A stretch of 22,042 bases of DNA from CAYVKY01 sp964452115. GTDB lineage: Bacteria; Bacteroidota; Ignavibacteria; Tepidaquicellales; Tepidaquicellaceae. Location of the stretch: positions 1 to 22,042 of the forward strand of contig CAYVKY010000023.1 of assembly GCA_964452115.1 (NCBI GenBank). Direction: 5' to 3'. This document shows positions 1 through 7,771 of the stretch, in pieces. Within the stretch, counting starts at the first letter, position 1, and each line of letters begins with the position of its first letter. The notes under the pieces were generated by a model. That model saw only the letters and a list, made by a program, of their open reading frames with translations, searched no databases and was not told the DNA's origin. The translations under genes and the position numbers were made by a program.

Positions 1-405
1 CCGTTATTTTTATAGTTTAATTATTAAATGTTTTTCGATTATAAATCAAACTTTCCTTTCTCCAAATTTCAAAATTAATTTTTAATATTCAAGTAATATT
101 TTTTGCCCAAATAATCATATGACGGATGTTGATATTAGGTAGAATTGAATTTATATATTGTCAATAATAAAACGGTTGCTTTAATAAGTCGATTATTCCG
201 AATAATATTTAACATTTATTTTTATATTTAAATTTTTTGATTTAGCTACCCTTTCTCCTCTCAACCATTTGAAACAGTCGAAAGATAAATAATTCTAATA
301 AATATCTCTTTTTACACTTTAAATGAGTTTACTATTTAAACTAACCCGATTTTCTAACTTTCATTAAAAGTTTTTATATTTTATTTTTATTTAATAATTT
401 TATAA
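1..405. other. AT-rich non-coding leader before nth
   Basis: This stretch is very AT-rich and has stop codons in all frames. I see no convincing gene, RNA gene or hairpin terminator. It presumably carries the promoter for the plus-strand gene string starting at 406, but I could not pick a -10/-35 pair or a Bacteroidota-type TAnnTTTG box over background in such AT-rich sequence. The gene to its left lies outside the window. Confidence 0.6.
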
Positions 406-1125
406 TTGGACAGCGCAAAAATAAAAAAGATTTTCAATTCTTTAGAGAGGCACTATAAAGACAATACAGATTATGACAGCAATCTCTCCGGTATTATGGA
501 TGTGCTGATTGCCACAAAGCTCTCTCAGAATACTACCGACAGAACTTCATACATCGCATTCAGAAATCTGAAAGATAAATTCAGTAACTGGGAAAATGTG
601 ATGAACGCGCGCGTGAGCGATATCAGAAAGGAAATCAAAATCTGCGGACTCAGCGAAATCAAAGCATCCGATATTAAAAATATGCTGAAGGAAATGATGA
701 AAAAGCACAACACGCTGGATATTGAATTCCTGAGGGATATATCCGATGATGAAATTTATGAAGAACTGACCTCGTACAAAGGCATCGGATATAAAACCGT
801 AACCTGCGTGCTGGCGTTTGCAATGAACAGGGATGTATTCCCCGTTGACACACACGTTCACAGAGTGATGAACCGGCTCGGCATCGTGAAAACAAATTTG
901 CCGGAAAAAACTTTTACGGAAGCGAAAAAAATTATTCCCGATGGGAAGAAACAGTTTTTACACAGAGCATTTATTAAATTCGGCAGAAATATCTGCATGG
1001 CACGGAATCCCCTGTGCAGCGAATGCTTCCTTGAAGGTTTGTGCGAATATCCGGATAAAAATCTGTCCCCGAAAAATAATTCAGTAAAGAAGAAAAATGA
1101 TTTTTTAATCCTTGATAATATTTAA
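406..1125 (+). CDS. nth: Endonuclease III, base-excision-repair DNA glycosylase/AP lyase
   Basis: Removes oxidised pyrimidines from DNA and nicks the abasic site, in the cytoplasm. The 239-residue protein has the full family layout: QNTTD near residue 41 (QATD in E. coli Nth), a helix-hairpin-helix at about 121-136 (LTSYKGIGYKTVTCVL) with the expected catalytic Lys130, VDTHVHRV with catalytic Asp148, and a C-terminal 4Fe-4S cluster of Cys197, Cys204, Cys207 and Cys213 (C-x6-C-x2-C-x5-C). The start is TTG, directly after an in-frame TAA. It is supported because the distance from residue 1 to the QxTD motif equals that of E. coli Nth; the next in-frame ATG (residue 31) would remove the first helices. 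No Shine-Dalgarno is visible. The next gene begins at the base after the stop, so the two are probably co-transcribed. Function is secure. Confidence 0.95.
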   Translation: MDSAKIKKIFNSLERHYKDNTDYDSNLSGIMDVLIATKLSQNTTDRTSYIAFRNLKDKFSNWENVMNARVSDIRKEIKICGLSEIKASDIKNMLKEMMKKHNTLDIEFLRDISDDEIYEELTSYKGIGYKTVTCVLAFAMNRDVFPVDTHVHRVMNRLGIVKTNLPEKTFTEAKKIIPDGKKQFLHRAFIKFGRNICMARNPLCSECFLEGLCEYPDKNLSPKNNSVKKKNDFLILDNI

Positions 1126-2160
1126 TTGAACATACAAAGCGAAGAAATAAAGAAAATTTTAGTAATTAAATTCGGCGGAATCGGCGATGTGCTGCTTTCT
1201 ACTGCCGTGCTTAAAAATATTAAGGATTATTTTACCGCCGCAAGAATATATTTCCTCACAGTGCCTGCAGCAAGACCTGTAGTAGAAGGTAATCCATATA
1301 TCGAGAGAGTAATGACTTTTGATTTGTATAACGATAATTCATTTTGCCTTCTGAAAAATATCAGAAAGCAGAAATACGACCTGATAATAGACCTGTTCAC
1401 AAACCCCCGTTCAAATCTTGTATGCTTTTACAGCGGCGCAAAGTACCGCGTGGGATATGACTTTCCGCACAGGAATTTCGGATACAATATAAAAGTGAAA
1501 GGCAGAGGCAGAGGCGGAGAGATGCATAATCTCGATTTTAATATGCTGGCGCTTGAAGCCATCGGCGTTACCGTTACTTCTAAAGAGCAGAGCGTATTTT
1601 TCGAAGGAGTCCACACGGATTTTGCTGAAAAATTTCTTATTGAAAATAATATCGGAAATAAAAAGTTAATCGGCATATCGGTTTCGGGCGGATGGGAAAC
1701 AAAGAAATACAAGGCGGCGGATTACGTGACCCTGATAAATATGATGGACAAAGAGTTTGATGCAAAATTTATTCTGATGTGGGGTACGGATGCGGAAAAA
1801 TCCGAATGTGAATATATAAAATCAAAAACTGAAAATTCATACATCATTCCGCCCGCGGGAATAAAATATCTTGCGGTATTTCTGAAACGCTGTGATGCGG
1901 TGATATGCAATGATTCAGGACCGATGCACATAGCAAATGCAATCGGAGTACCCGTGCTTGCGATTTTCGGACCGACAAAGCCGGAGCTTCAGGGACCTTA
2001 TTCGAATAAGAATCTCACCATCGTAAACGAAAATATTGACTGCCTCGGATGCCAGCTGCTCGAATGCAAAATCGGAAATATTTGCATGACTGAACTGTCA
2101 AAAGAAAAAATTATTTCAAAGTTCAGGGAATTAATTAAAATAAACGGCATAGACTTATGA
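1126..2160 (+). CDS. GT9-family glycosyltransferase (heptosyltransferase-like)
   Basis: Probably transfers a heptose or other sugar from a nucleotide donor to lipopolysaccharide core or another envelope glycan at the inner face of the inner membrane. In 344 residues it shows the GT9 N-terminal loop FGGIGDVLLSTAVL (16-29) with Asp21 at the catalytic-base position, and the donor-binding signature NDSGPMHIA (262-270) followed by FGPTKPELQGPYS. A C-terminal Cys cluster (306, 309, 314, 320) is typical of the family. The start is TTG, abutting the nth stop codon and in the same frame. The first beta-strand begins at about residue 10, so the start must lie close to here, and no ATG is available. It overlaps the next gene by ATGA, implying translational coupling. 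The exact sugar and acceptor cannot be read from the sequence. Confidence 0.88.
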   Translation: MNIQSEEIKKILVIKFGGIGDVLLSTAVLKNIKDYFTAARIYFLTVPAARPVVEGNPYIERVMTFDLYNDNSFCLLKNIRKQKYDLIIDLFTNPRSNLVCFYSGAKYRVGYDFPHRNFGYNIKVKGRGRGGEMHNLDFNMLALEAIGVTVTSKEQSVFFEGVHTDFAEKFLIENNIGNKKLIGISVSGGWETKKYKAADYVTLINMMDKEFDAKFILMWGTDAEKSECEYIKSKTENSYIIPPAGIKYLAVFLKRCDAVICNDSGPMHIANAIGVPVLAIFGPTKPELQGPYSNKNLTIVNENIDCLGCQLLECKIGNICMTELSKEKIISKFRELIKINGIDL

Positions 2161-3182
2161 AGCAAAAGAGAATATTAATAGTAAGGACGGACAGAGTCGG
2201 TGATACGGTGATGATAACGCCGATTGCACGTGAACTTAAGAAAACATTTCCGGACTGTTTTGTGGCAACGCTCACTCAGCAGTCAACATCGGCAGTACTG
2301 ATAAACAATCCGAATATTGATAAAATATTGACGGACAATCTTGAAAAAGAAACATTTTGGGATGTAACACGCGAAATCAGGAAGCTGAAATTCACGCACG
2401 GCCTGCTTGTGTTCCCCACCGAGCGCGCGGCATATCAGATGTTTTTCGGAAGAGTAAAAAAGCGCATTATGACAGGCACGAGGCCGTATGGAATAATTAC
2501 ATTTTTCCATTCGGTCAGCAGAAATAATTACACACCGCTGAGACACGAAGCGGATTATTGTATGGACTTGGCAAGAAAAATCGGGGTTGATACAAGCAAT
2601 ATTCAGCCGGAGATTTTTGTAACCGGAAATGAGCAGCGGCAGTCACTCGAACTGCTTAAGTCAAAAGGGGTTACGGATGAAGATTTTAAAATTTTTCTGC
2701 ATACAGGTTCAAAACTTTCGGCGCCGAACTGGAGCGAAGAAAAATATTACCTGCTAATAAAAGGAATGCTCGAAAAATTCAAAAATGATAAGTTTAAACT
2801 TCTGCTCACGGCTTATGAAATGACTCCTGAATTCCTCGCAAAAATAAATGCTTTTAATGACAACCGCATTATAAATATTTCCAAAGACCTGAAATCGCTG
2901 CGGGAACTGATTTCCGCCATATCACTTGCAGACTTGATGGTTTGTTCATCCACAGGTCCGGTGCATCTTGCCGATGCACTGAACGTCAGCTGCGTGGGAT
3001 TGCACTGCCACAGGAATATGAGCTGTGCTAAACACTGGGGCGTGCTGAATAAGAAATCCATAAATATTGAAGTGCCTGCGGATTTCTGCGACGGCACATG
3101 CAGTACTGATAAAAAAGACTGCCATATTGAAGACGGGTTGAGAGTGGAAGAAGTTTTAAAAAATATACAAATAAAAAGGTAG
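2157..3182 (+). CDS. GT9-family glycosyltransferase, second of three
   Basis: Second member of the GT9 triplet, 341 residues, cytoplasmic or peripheral membrane. The N-terminal loop TDRVGDTVMITPI (11-23) has Asp16 at the catalytic-base position. The nucleotide-sugar site is CSSTGPVHLADAL (263-275), with STGP where DSGP is more common, a frequent variant. The C-terminus again carries clustered cysteines (311, 315, 322). Its ATG overlaps the TGA of the preceding gene by 4 bases (ATGA), so the pair is coupled. It is clearly divergent from its neighbours, so the three genes are old paralogs or independent recruits rather than a recent duplication. Role inferred: one step in building an LPS-core or similar heteroglycan. 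Confidence 0.87.
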   Translation: MKQKRILIVRTDRVGDTVMITPIARELKKTFPDCFVATLTQQSTSAVLINNPNIDKILTDNLEKETFWDVTREIRKLKFTHGLLVFPTERAAYQMFFGRVKKRIMTGTRPYGIITFFHSVSRNNYTPLRHEADYCMDLARKIGVDTSNIQPEIFVTGNEQRQSLELLKSKGVTDEDFKIFLHTGSKLSAPNWSEEKYYLLIKGMLEKFKNDKFKLLLTAYEMTPEFLAKINAFNDNRIINISKDLKSLRELISAISLADLMVCSSTGPVHLADALNVSCVGLHCHRNMSCAKHWGVLNKKSINIEVPADFCDGTCSTDKKDCHIEDGLRVEEVLKNIQIKR

Positions 3183-3230
3183 TTAAAATATTTTATATTA
3201 TTATTAATTTTATAAAACAATTTCTTTTAG

Positions 3231-4385
3231 ATGAAAAATATCAAATTCAAAAACATTAAAATACCTGAATGTAAAAATTTCTCGGGTTACAAACCCTGCT
3301 CACCTTATAAAAACTGTTTTGAAGAAGGATGCCAAATTGAAAACGATTCCACGAAAATGGGCACAAAGATTCTTATCATTTCGCTGGATGCACTCGGAAA
3401 TGTGCTCGACAATACTCCGATTCTCCGCGCTATCAAGCGCAAATATCCCGTCAGCACAATTTACTGGATAACTCTTCCGAATGCGGAGAAGATTCTTTTA
3501 TACAATGAATTTATAGACAAGGTGTTTGTATGGAATGACGAGCAGAGAATGATTCTGAGGAATATGGAATTTGATATTGTGATGAACGCCGATAAATCCA
3601 ATTATGCAGCCGCTTTTGCAAACGAAGTGAACGCAAAGAAAAAACTCGGTTTTCTGATGAACAAAAACGGAAAGATTGTGCCTGCAAATGCAGGTGCAAT
3701 GTATAGCTATCAACTTGGATTGAATGACTATGAAAAGTTCCGTGTTAACGAGCGCTCGGGCGTGGATATCATACACGAAGTTTTTGAACTCGAATATAAA
3801 CGCGATGACTATGTGCTTAATTTCAATGACGAAGAAAAAGATTTTATCGAATCATATAAACGCGAAATAAATTACAATCCGAAAAATGTATATGTCGGAT
3901 TCAATACCGGATGCTCCGAACTTTTCCCTAACAAGAAAATGACAATTCAGCAGCACATTGATATTATAAAAGAACTGGTGAATCTGCCGGGTTATAAGAT
4001 AATGCTGCTCGGCGGAAGAGAAGACACAGAAAGAAACGAAATAATTTACAACGCATTTTCAGATGAAGAAAAGAAGAATATAATCAGCACACCGACAACG
4101 ATGGGACTACGCAAAGGCGCGTGCTTTATGTCGCTGCCCGATATAGTGATTTCCGGAGACAGTTTCGGTATGCATCTTGCAATTGCACTTAAAAAATATG
4201 TAATCGCGTGGTTCGGACTTTCCTGCTGGAGCGAAATTGAACTTTACGACAGAGGCATCAAACTCATCCCTGATGGACTCGAATGCGCTCCTTGCTGGAA
4301 GCGGGTGTGTCCGTATAATCTTGAATGCATCGCGATGATTGATTTAAAAAAGATAGTAAACACAGTAAAAGAATTTAAAAAATAA
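3231..4385 (+). CDS. GT9-family glycosyltransferase with Cys-rich N-terminus and Asp-to-Asn change
   Basis: Third GT9 member, 384 residues. It has a Cys-rich N-terminal extension (Cys14, 23, 29, 34) of a kind I recall from a GT9 subgroup, then the loop LDALGNVLDNTPIL (52-65). The residue where family members normally have Asp (GD) is Asn57, so either the catalytic base is missing or a neighbouring residue has taken over. The nucleotide-binding region is present in modified form (GDSFGMHLAIAL, 309-320), and the C-terminal cysteines (352, 355, 360, 366) match the C-x2-C-x4-C-x5-C pattern seen in heptosyltransferases. It follows the second GT9 gene after 48 bases without a visible ribosome binding site, and the next gene begins 3 bases after its stop. 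It belongs to the family; enzymatic activity is uncertain. Confidence 0.82.
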   Translation: MKNIKFKNIKIPECKNFSGYKPCSPYKNCFEEGCQIENDSTKMGTKILIISLDALGNVLDNTPILRAIKRKYPVSTIYWITLPNAEKILLYNEFIDKVFVWNDEQRMILRNMEFDIVMNADKSNYAAAFANEVNAKKKLGFLMNKNGKIVPANAGAMYSYQLGLNDYEKFRVNERSGVDIIHEVFELEYKRDDYVLNFNDEEKDFIESYKREINYNPKNVYVGFNTGCSELFPNKKMTIQQHIDIIKELVNLPGYKIMLLGGREDTERNEIIYNAFSDEEKKNIISTPTTMGLRKGACFMSLPDIVISGDSFGMHLAIALKKYVIAWFGLSCWSEIELYDRGIKLIPDGLECAPCWKRVCPYNLECIAMIDLKKIVNTVKEFKK

Positions 4386-4388
4386 AAT

Positions 4389-5492
4389 ATGGGTTACAGA
4401 GTTCCTGTTTACAGGCCGCAGCTCGGCGGAAATGAAAAGAAATACGTGAATGATTGTCTGGATTCGGAATGGATTTCATCGAAAGGAAAATACATTAACC
4501 TTTTCGAAGATAAATTCTGCGAGTTTATCGGAGTGAAATATGCCACAGCCGTGAGCAACGGCACCACGGCACTGCACCTCGCGCTCGAGGCATTAGGCAT
4601 CAGTGAAGGCGACGAAGTGATTGTGCCGACCTTCACATACATAGCATCGGTTAGTTCAATAATATATACGGGCGCAACGCCCGTTTTTGTTGATTCGGAT
4701 GAAACCGACTGGCAGATGAGCATAGAAGACCTGAAAAATAAAATCACGCCAAGGACGAGAGCGATTATGGTTGTGCATCTTTATGGACATCCTAACAAGA
4801 TGGATGAAATTATGGCGATTGCCAAAGGGCACAATCTGCTTGTGATTGAGGACTGCGCTGAATCTTTCGGCTCGACCTACAAGGGAAAACACACGGGTAC
4901 ATTCGGCGATATTGCCACGTTCAGTTTTTACGGAAATAAAACCGTAACAACTGGCGAAGGCGGTATGGTTGTAACAAATGATTATTACCTATACGACAAA
5001 GCATATCACCTGAAAATGCACGGCGTATCGAGCGTCAGGCATTACTGGCACGACGTTATCGGCTACAACTACAGAATGACAAACATCTGCGCGGCAATCG
5101 GGCTCGCACAGCTTGAAACCGCAGATATCGTTATTGATAGGAAAAAGCATCTTGCAAAAAAATACAATGAACTTCTGAACGGGCTGCCGGTTACTTTTCA
5201 GCCCGAACTCGAAGGAACAACAAACGCACACTGGATGTACACAATACTCGTTGACAATGTGAAGACAAGAAATGCATTGAGGGATTATCTTGAATCCAAG
5301 TCGGTTGAAACGCGTCCGACTTTTTACCCCGTGCACACGATGCCGATGTTTTCAACTCAATACAATAAATTTACCGTAGCGGAAGATTTATCAATAAGAG
5401 GAATTAATCTGCCTTCTTATCCGTCAATTTCGGATGAAGATTTAAATTACGTATGCGGATGCATTAAGGAATTTTTTAATAACAGAAAATAA
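4389..5492 (+). CDS. DegT/DnrJ/EryC1 sugar aminotransferase (perosamine-synthase-like)
   Basis: PLP-dependent aminotransferase that would convert a nucleotide-linked 4-keto (or 3-keto) sugar into an amino sugar for surface polysaccharide. In 367 residues it shows the phosphate-binding SNGTTALHLAL (56-66), IEDCAES with Asp155 contacting the PLP pyridine nitrogen, and the Schiff-base lysine Lys184 in FSFYGNKTVTTGEGGM. The start region (GYRVPVYRPQLGGNEKKYV) and GYNYRMTNICAAIGLAQLE resemble GDP-perosamine synthases most closely. Length is normal for the family. It starts 3 bases after the preceding GT9 stop, so it is in the same transcription unit and probably supplies an amino sugar to the glycan those enzymes build. 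No dehydratase for making the keto-sugar is visible in the window. Confidence 0.88.
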   Translation: MGYRVPVYRPQLGGNEKKYVNDCLDSEWISSKGKYINLFEDKFCEFIGVKYATAVSNGTTALHLALEALGISEGDEVIVPTFTYIASVSSIIYTGATPVFVDSDETDWQMSIEDLKNKITPRTRAIMVVHLYGHPNKMDEIMAIAKGHNLLVIEDCAESFGSTYKGKHTGTFGDIATFSFYGNKTVTTGEGGMVVTNDYYLYDKAYHLKMHGVSSVRHYWHDVIGYNYRMTNICAAIGLAQLETADIVIDRKKHLAKKYNELLNGLPVTFQPELEGTTNAHWMYTILVDNVKTRNALRDYLESKSVETRPTFYPVHTMPMFSTQYNKFTVAEDLSIRGINLPSYPSISDEDLNYVCGCIKEFFNNRK

Positions 5493-5515
5493 ATTTTTTG
5501 TAAAAAAAATAATTT

Positions 5516-5520
5516 AAGGA
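5516..5520 (+). promoter_or_regulatory. Ribosome binding site of prs
   Basis: AAGGA lies 3 bases before the ATG at 5524. The spacing is short but it is one of few purine-rich sites in this gene string, where most starts lack a visible Shine-Dalgarno. Confidence 0.45.
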
Positions 5521-5523
5521 ATA

Positions 5524-6456
5524 ATGGAGAATTTGAAGTTGTTTACCGGAAGACATTCAGAGTATCTCGGGATAAAGATAGCCTCTGAATTGGGCATACA
5601 AATGGGACAAAGGGAAATAAAAACTTTTTCTGACGGAGAAATCTGGATGAAGTACTCGGAAAACATACGCGGGTGCGACGTTTTCATTGTACAGTCAACA
5701 AATTCTCCGGCGGAAAATTTATTGGAACTGTTGATTATGATTGATTCGGCAAGAAGAGCGAGTGCATCAAGGGTAAACGCCGTCATACCTTACTTCGGAT
5801 ATGCAAGGCAGGACAGAAAAGACCAGCCGAGAGTATCCATCACCTCAAAGTTAATTGCCAACCTTCTTGAAAAAGCCGGTGCAGACAGAATCATTACGAT
5901 GGACCTTCACGCTGCGCAGCTGCAGGGATTCTTTGATATACCGGTTGACCACCTTTATGCTTCAAGGATTTTTATGAAAGAATTTGTGGATCTGAATATT
6001 GAAAATCTTGCAGTGGTTTCGCCTGACGTCGGCGGAATAAAAATGGCTCGCGCTTACGCAAAGAGACTTCAGGCAGATTTGGTAGTTATAGATAAAAGGC
6101 GGCCGGCGCAGAATGTTGCCGAAGTAATGAACATAATCGGTGAAGTGAACGGAAAGAATGTGCTGATAGTTGATGACCTGATTGATACCGGAGGAACATT
6201 TGTGAATTCTGTCAATGTGCTTAGAGAAAAAGGTGCAAGAGACATCTATGGAGTTTGCACACATCCGATACTTTCGGGACACGCAACAGAGAAAATCGAA
6301 CAATCGCCGCTGAAAAAACTTTTCGTTTCGGATACAGTGGAACTGCATCATTTATCGCCGAAAATCGAAATCAAATCTGTATCAAAACTATTTGCCGAAG
6401 CGATAAAGCGCACAAACGAAAACGAATCAATCAGTTCACTGTTCGATACAATTTAA
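5524..6456 (+). CDS. prs: Ribose-phosphate pyrophosphokinase (PRPP synthetase)
   Basis: Makes phosphoribosyl pyrophosphate from ribose 5-phosphate and ATP for nucleotide, histidine and tryptophan synthesis; cytoplasmic. The 310-residue protein is full length for class I enzymes. Landmarks: TFSDGEIWMKYSENIRG near the N-terminus, the ATP-binding YFGYARQDRKDQPR (90-103), DLHAAQLQGFF (127-137) with metal-binding His129, the catalytic-loop KRRP with Lys191, and the PRPP-binding IVDDLIDTGGT (215-225). It sits 31 bases after the aminotransferase and 9 bases before the methyltransferase, so it is likely read with the preceding genes even though it is a housekeeping function. Heptose and PRPP synthesis both draw on pentose-phosphate intermediates, but the linkage may be incidental. 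Confidence 0.96.
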   Translation: MENLKLFTGRHSEYLGIKIASELGIQMGQREIKTFSDGEIWMKYSENIRGCDVFIVQSTNSPAENLLELLIMIDSARRASASRVNAVIPYFGYARQDRKDQPRVSITSKLIANLLEKAGADRIITMDLHAAQLQGFFDIPVDHLYASRIFMKEFVDLNIENLAVVSPDVGGIKMARAYAKRLQADLVVIDKRRPAQNVAEVMNIIGEVNGKNVLIVDDLIDTGGTFVNSVNVLREKGARDIYGVCTHPILSGHATEKIEQSPLKKLFVSDTVELHHLSPKIEIKSVSKLFAEAIKRTNENESISSLFDTI

Positions 6457-6465
6457 TTTTCAAAA

Positions 6466-7029
6466 ATGAAACACGAAGACAATAACAGGGTATGCCCTGT
6501 TGAAAGGGCAGGTGCGCTCGAAAGTCCGATGAGAAGGATATTTCAGAGTCCGCGGAGAATGCTGAAAAAGTACATCAAAGAAGGAATGACGGTACTTGAT
6601 TTCGGATGCGGACCCGGATATTTCACAATCGAAATTGCAAAACTGCTGAACGGACAAGGAAAAGTTGTTGCGGCAGACCTGCAGGACGGGATGCTTGATA
6701 TAGTGCGCGGAAAAATAAAAGGCACGGATACGGAAAAAATTATTCAACTGCACAAATGCGCTGATGACAAAATCGGTATTCAGGAAAAATTTGATTTTAT
6801 ATTTGCATTCTATGTTGTACACGAAGTCCCCTCGCAGGAAAATCTTTTTACAGAATTCAAATCAATTCTCAAACCCGGCGGAAAAATTCTGATAGTTGAA
6901 CCAAATTTCCACATTACAAAACCTCTTTTCAATGAAATGCTCAACCGTTTATCATCATACGGTTTTCAAATTATCTCTCGCCCAAAAAGACTCGCCAGCC
7001 GTTGCGTGCTGGTGGAGATAAGTGGCTAA
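6466..7029 (+). CDS. Class I SAM-dependent methyltransferase, small
   Basis: 187 residues with a Rossmann methyltransferase core: motif I VLDFGCGPG (43-51), Asp71 at the end of beta-2 (VVAADLQDGM) to bind the SAM ribose, and FDFIFAFYVVHEVPS followed by LKPGGKILIVEPNFH. The N-terminus contains a CPVERAGALESPMRR segment (10-24), a conserved opening in a group of small bacterial methyltransferases of unknown substrate. It starts 9 bases after the prs stop, so the two genes are probably co-transcribed. The substrate cannot be told from the sequence; a UbiE-like label would be over-precise. It is the last gene before the composition changes at the restriction-modification genes. Confidence 0.85.
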   Translation: MKHEDNNRVCPVERAGALESPMRRIFQSPRRMLKKYIKEGMTVLDFGCGPGYFTIEIAKLLNGQGKVVAADLQDGMLDIVRGKIKGTDTEKIIQLHKCADDKIGIQEKFDFIFAFYVVHEVPSQENLFTEFKSILKPGGKILIVEPNFHITKPLFNEMLNRLSSYGFQIISRPKRLASRCVLVEISG

Positions 7030-7045
7030 TGATTTATTGATTATT

Positions 7046-7074
7046 TTTTCAACTATATTATTGGCTTTTATAAT
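7046..7074 (+). promoter_or_regulatory. Candidate promoter for the restriction-modification pair
   Basis: TATAAT at 7069-7074 lies 17 bases downstream of TTTTCA (7046-7051, 4 of 6 matches to TTGACA). This is about 65 bases before the endonuclease start. The surroundings are very AT-rich and the promoter consensus of this lineage is not established, so this is only a candidate. Confidence 0.25.
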
Positions 7075-7125
7075 TTAATTTCATTTTTATTGTAAATTCG
7101 TTTTACTAACTTATTAAATAAATTA

Positions 7126-7133
7126 AAGAGAGG
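7126..7133 (+). promoter_or_regulatory. Ribosome binding site that fixes the TTG start of the endonuclease
   Basis: AAGAGAGG lies 5 bases before TTG at 7139. It is a strong purine-rich Shine-Dalgarno and supports the TTG as the true start; no in-frame ATG occurs before residue 41. Confidence 0.6.
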
Positions 7134-7138
7134 TTATC

Positions 7139-7771
7139 TTGGATTCAAACATTTTGTCACTTTTTAATGATGTTGCATTGATTAAGAGAATCAAATCACG
7201 ATTACCTTATTTATTTCAGTTAGCAGAACTTGAAAGTTCAAGAGCCGGAAAGATTGGAATGGAAGTTGGGTCGCTAAGAGAGAAAATTATTATTGCGTTA
7301 TTAATTTACAAATTCGGTGAAAATAACGTAGAGACAGATATTCCTATAACTCAAGCAGAAATTGATGTCAAATTATTTGGTAATCCAATATCAATTAAGA
7401 CTATAACTGGTAAGAGTATTAATGGTATAAAATTAATATGGACTGTAGATCCGGAATCTGCACTATATTTTCGAGATAATTATGACCCAAATTGTGACAT
7501 GATTTTAATAAACATCGTATGGAACAATACTGGATATTTTTATTATATACCTCTAAGTGTTCAAAGCGATGTCTTAAATAAAATTGGAAGAGAAAGATAT
7601 ATCAAATTGCCAAAAAAAGGAACGAATCCAAGGGGGGTCGAAATGTCTAATGAAGCAGTGGAACAATTAATAAATCATAATTTAACTAAAAACATTCCTA
7701 TAATATGGACAAAATCCAATATTATATATAAGCCTTATGAAAGGTGGGTTGATTTATGGAAAAATCAATAG
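7139..7771 (+). CDS. Type II restriction endonuclease, ThaI-like
   Basis: Predicted cytoplasmic restriction enzyme that cuts unmodified DNA and is paired with the downstream methyltransferase. In 210 residues, the stretch AELESSRAGKIGMEVGS (29-45) and the later KLPKKGTNPRGVEMS resemble what I recall of the ThaI family (CGCG-cutting). A plausible nuclease core is Glu42 in an N-terminal helix, Asp76 in AEIDVKL and Lys87 in ISIKT, that is D-x10-K with Ser where PD-(D/E)xK usually has an acidic residue. The start is TTG with a good ribosome binding site. Its last 16 bases overlap the methyltransferase gene in another frame. Base composition is clearly more AT-rich than the upstream genes, suggesting transfer. 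The family call rests on remembered motifs, and the target site is an inference. Confidence 0.72.
   Translation: MDSNILSLFNDVALIKRIKSRLPYLFQLAELESSRAGKIGMEVGSLREKIIIALLIYKFGENNVETDIPITQAEIDVKLFGNPISIKTITGKSINGIKLIWTVDPESALYFRDNYDPNCDMILINIVWNNTGYFYYIPLSVQSDVLNKIGRERYIKLPKKGTNPRGVEMSNEAVEQLINHNLTKNIPIIWTKSNIIYKPYERWVDLWKNQ

Noticed and set aside
2813..3220. 135-codon minus-strand frame opposite the second GT9 gene
   Set aside because: It is the antisense shadow of a well-supported GT9 gene; its Cys/Ser/Phe-rich composition is what an antisense frame of this codon usage would give.
5962..6351. 129-codon minus-strand frame opposite prs
   Set aside because: Antisense to a fully conserved PRPP synthetase; low-quality composition rich in His, Cys and Phe.
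6255..6485. 76-codon plus-strand frame spanning the prs/methyltransferase junction
   Set aside because: It lies mainly inside prs in another frame; no domain; the true junction is 9 bases with a good start for the methyltransferase.
6466..7029. Small methyltransferase as part of the restriction-modification system
   Set aside because: It has a small-molecule-type class I fold without DNA methyltransferase motif IV or a target-recognition region, and its composition matches the upstream operon.
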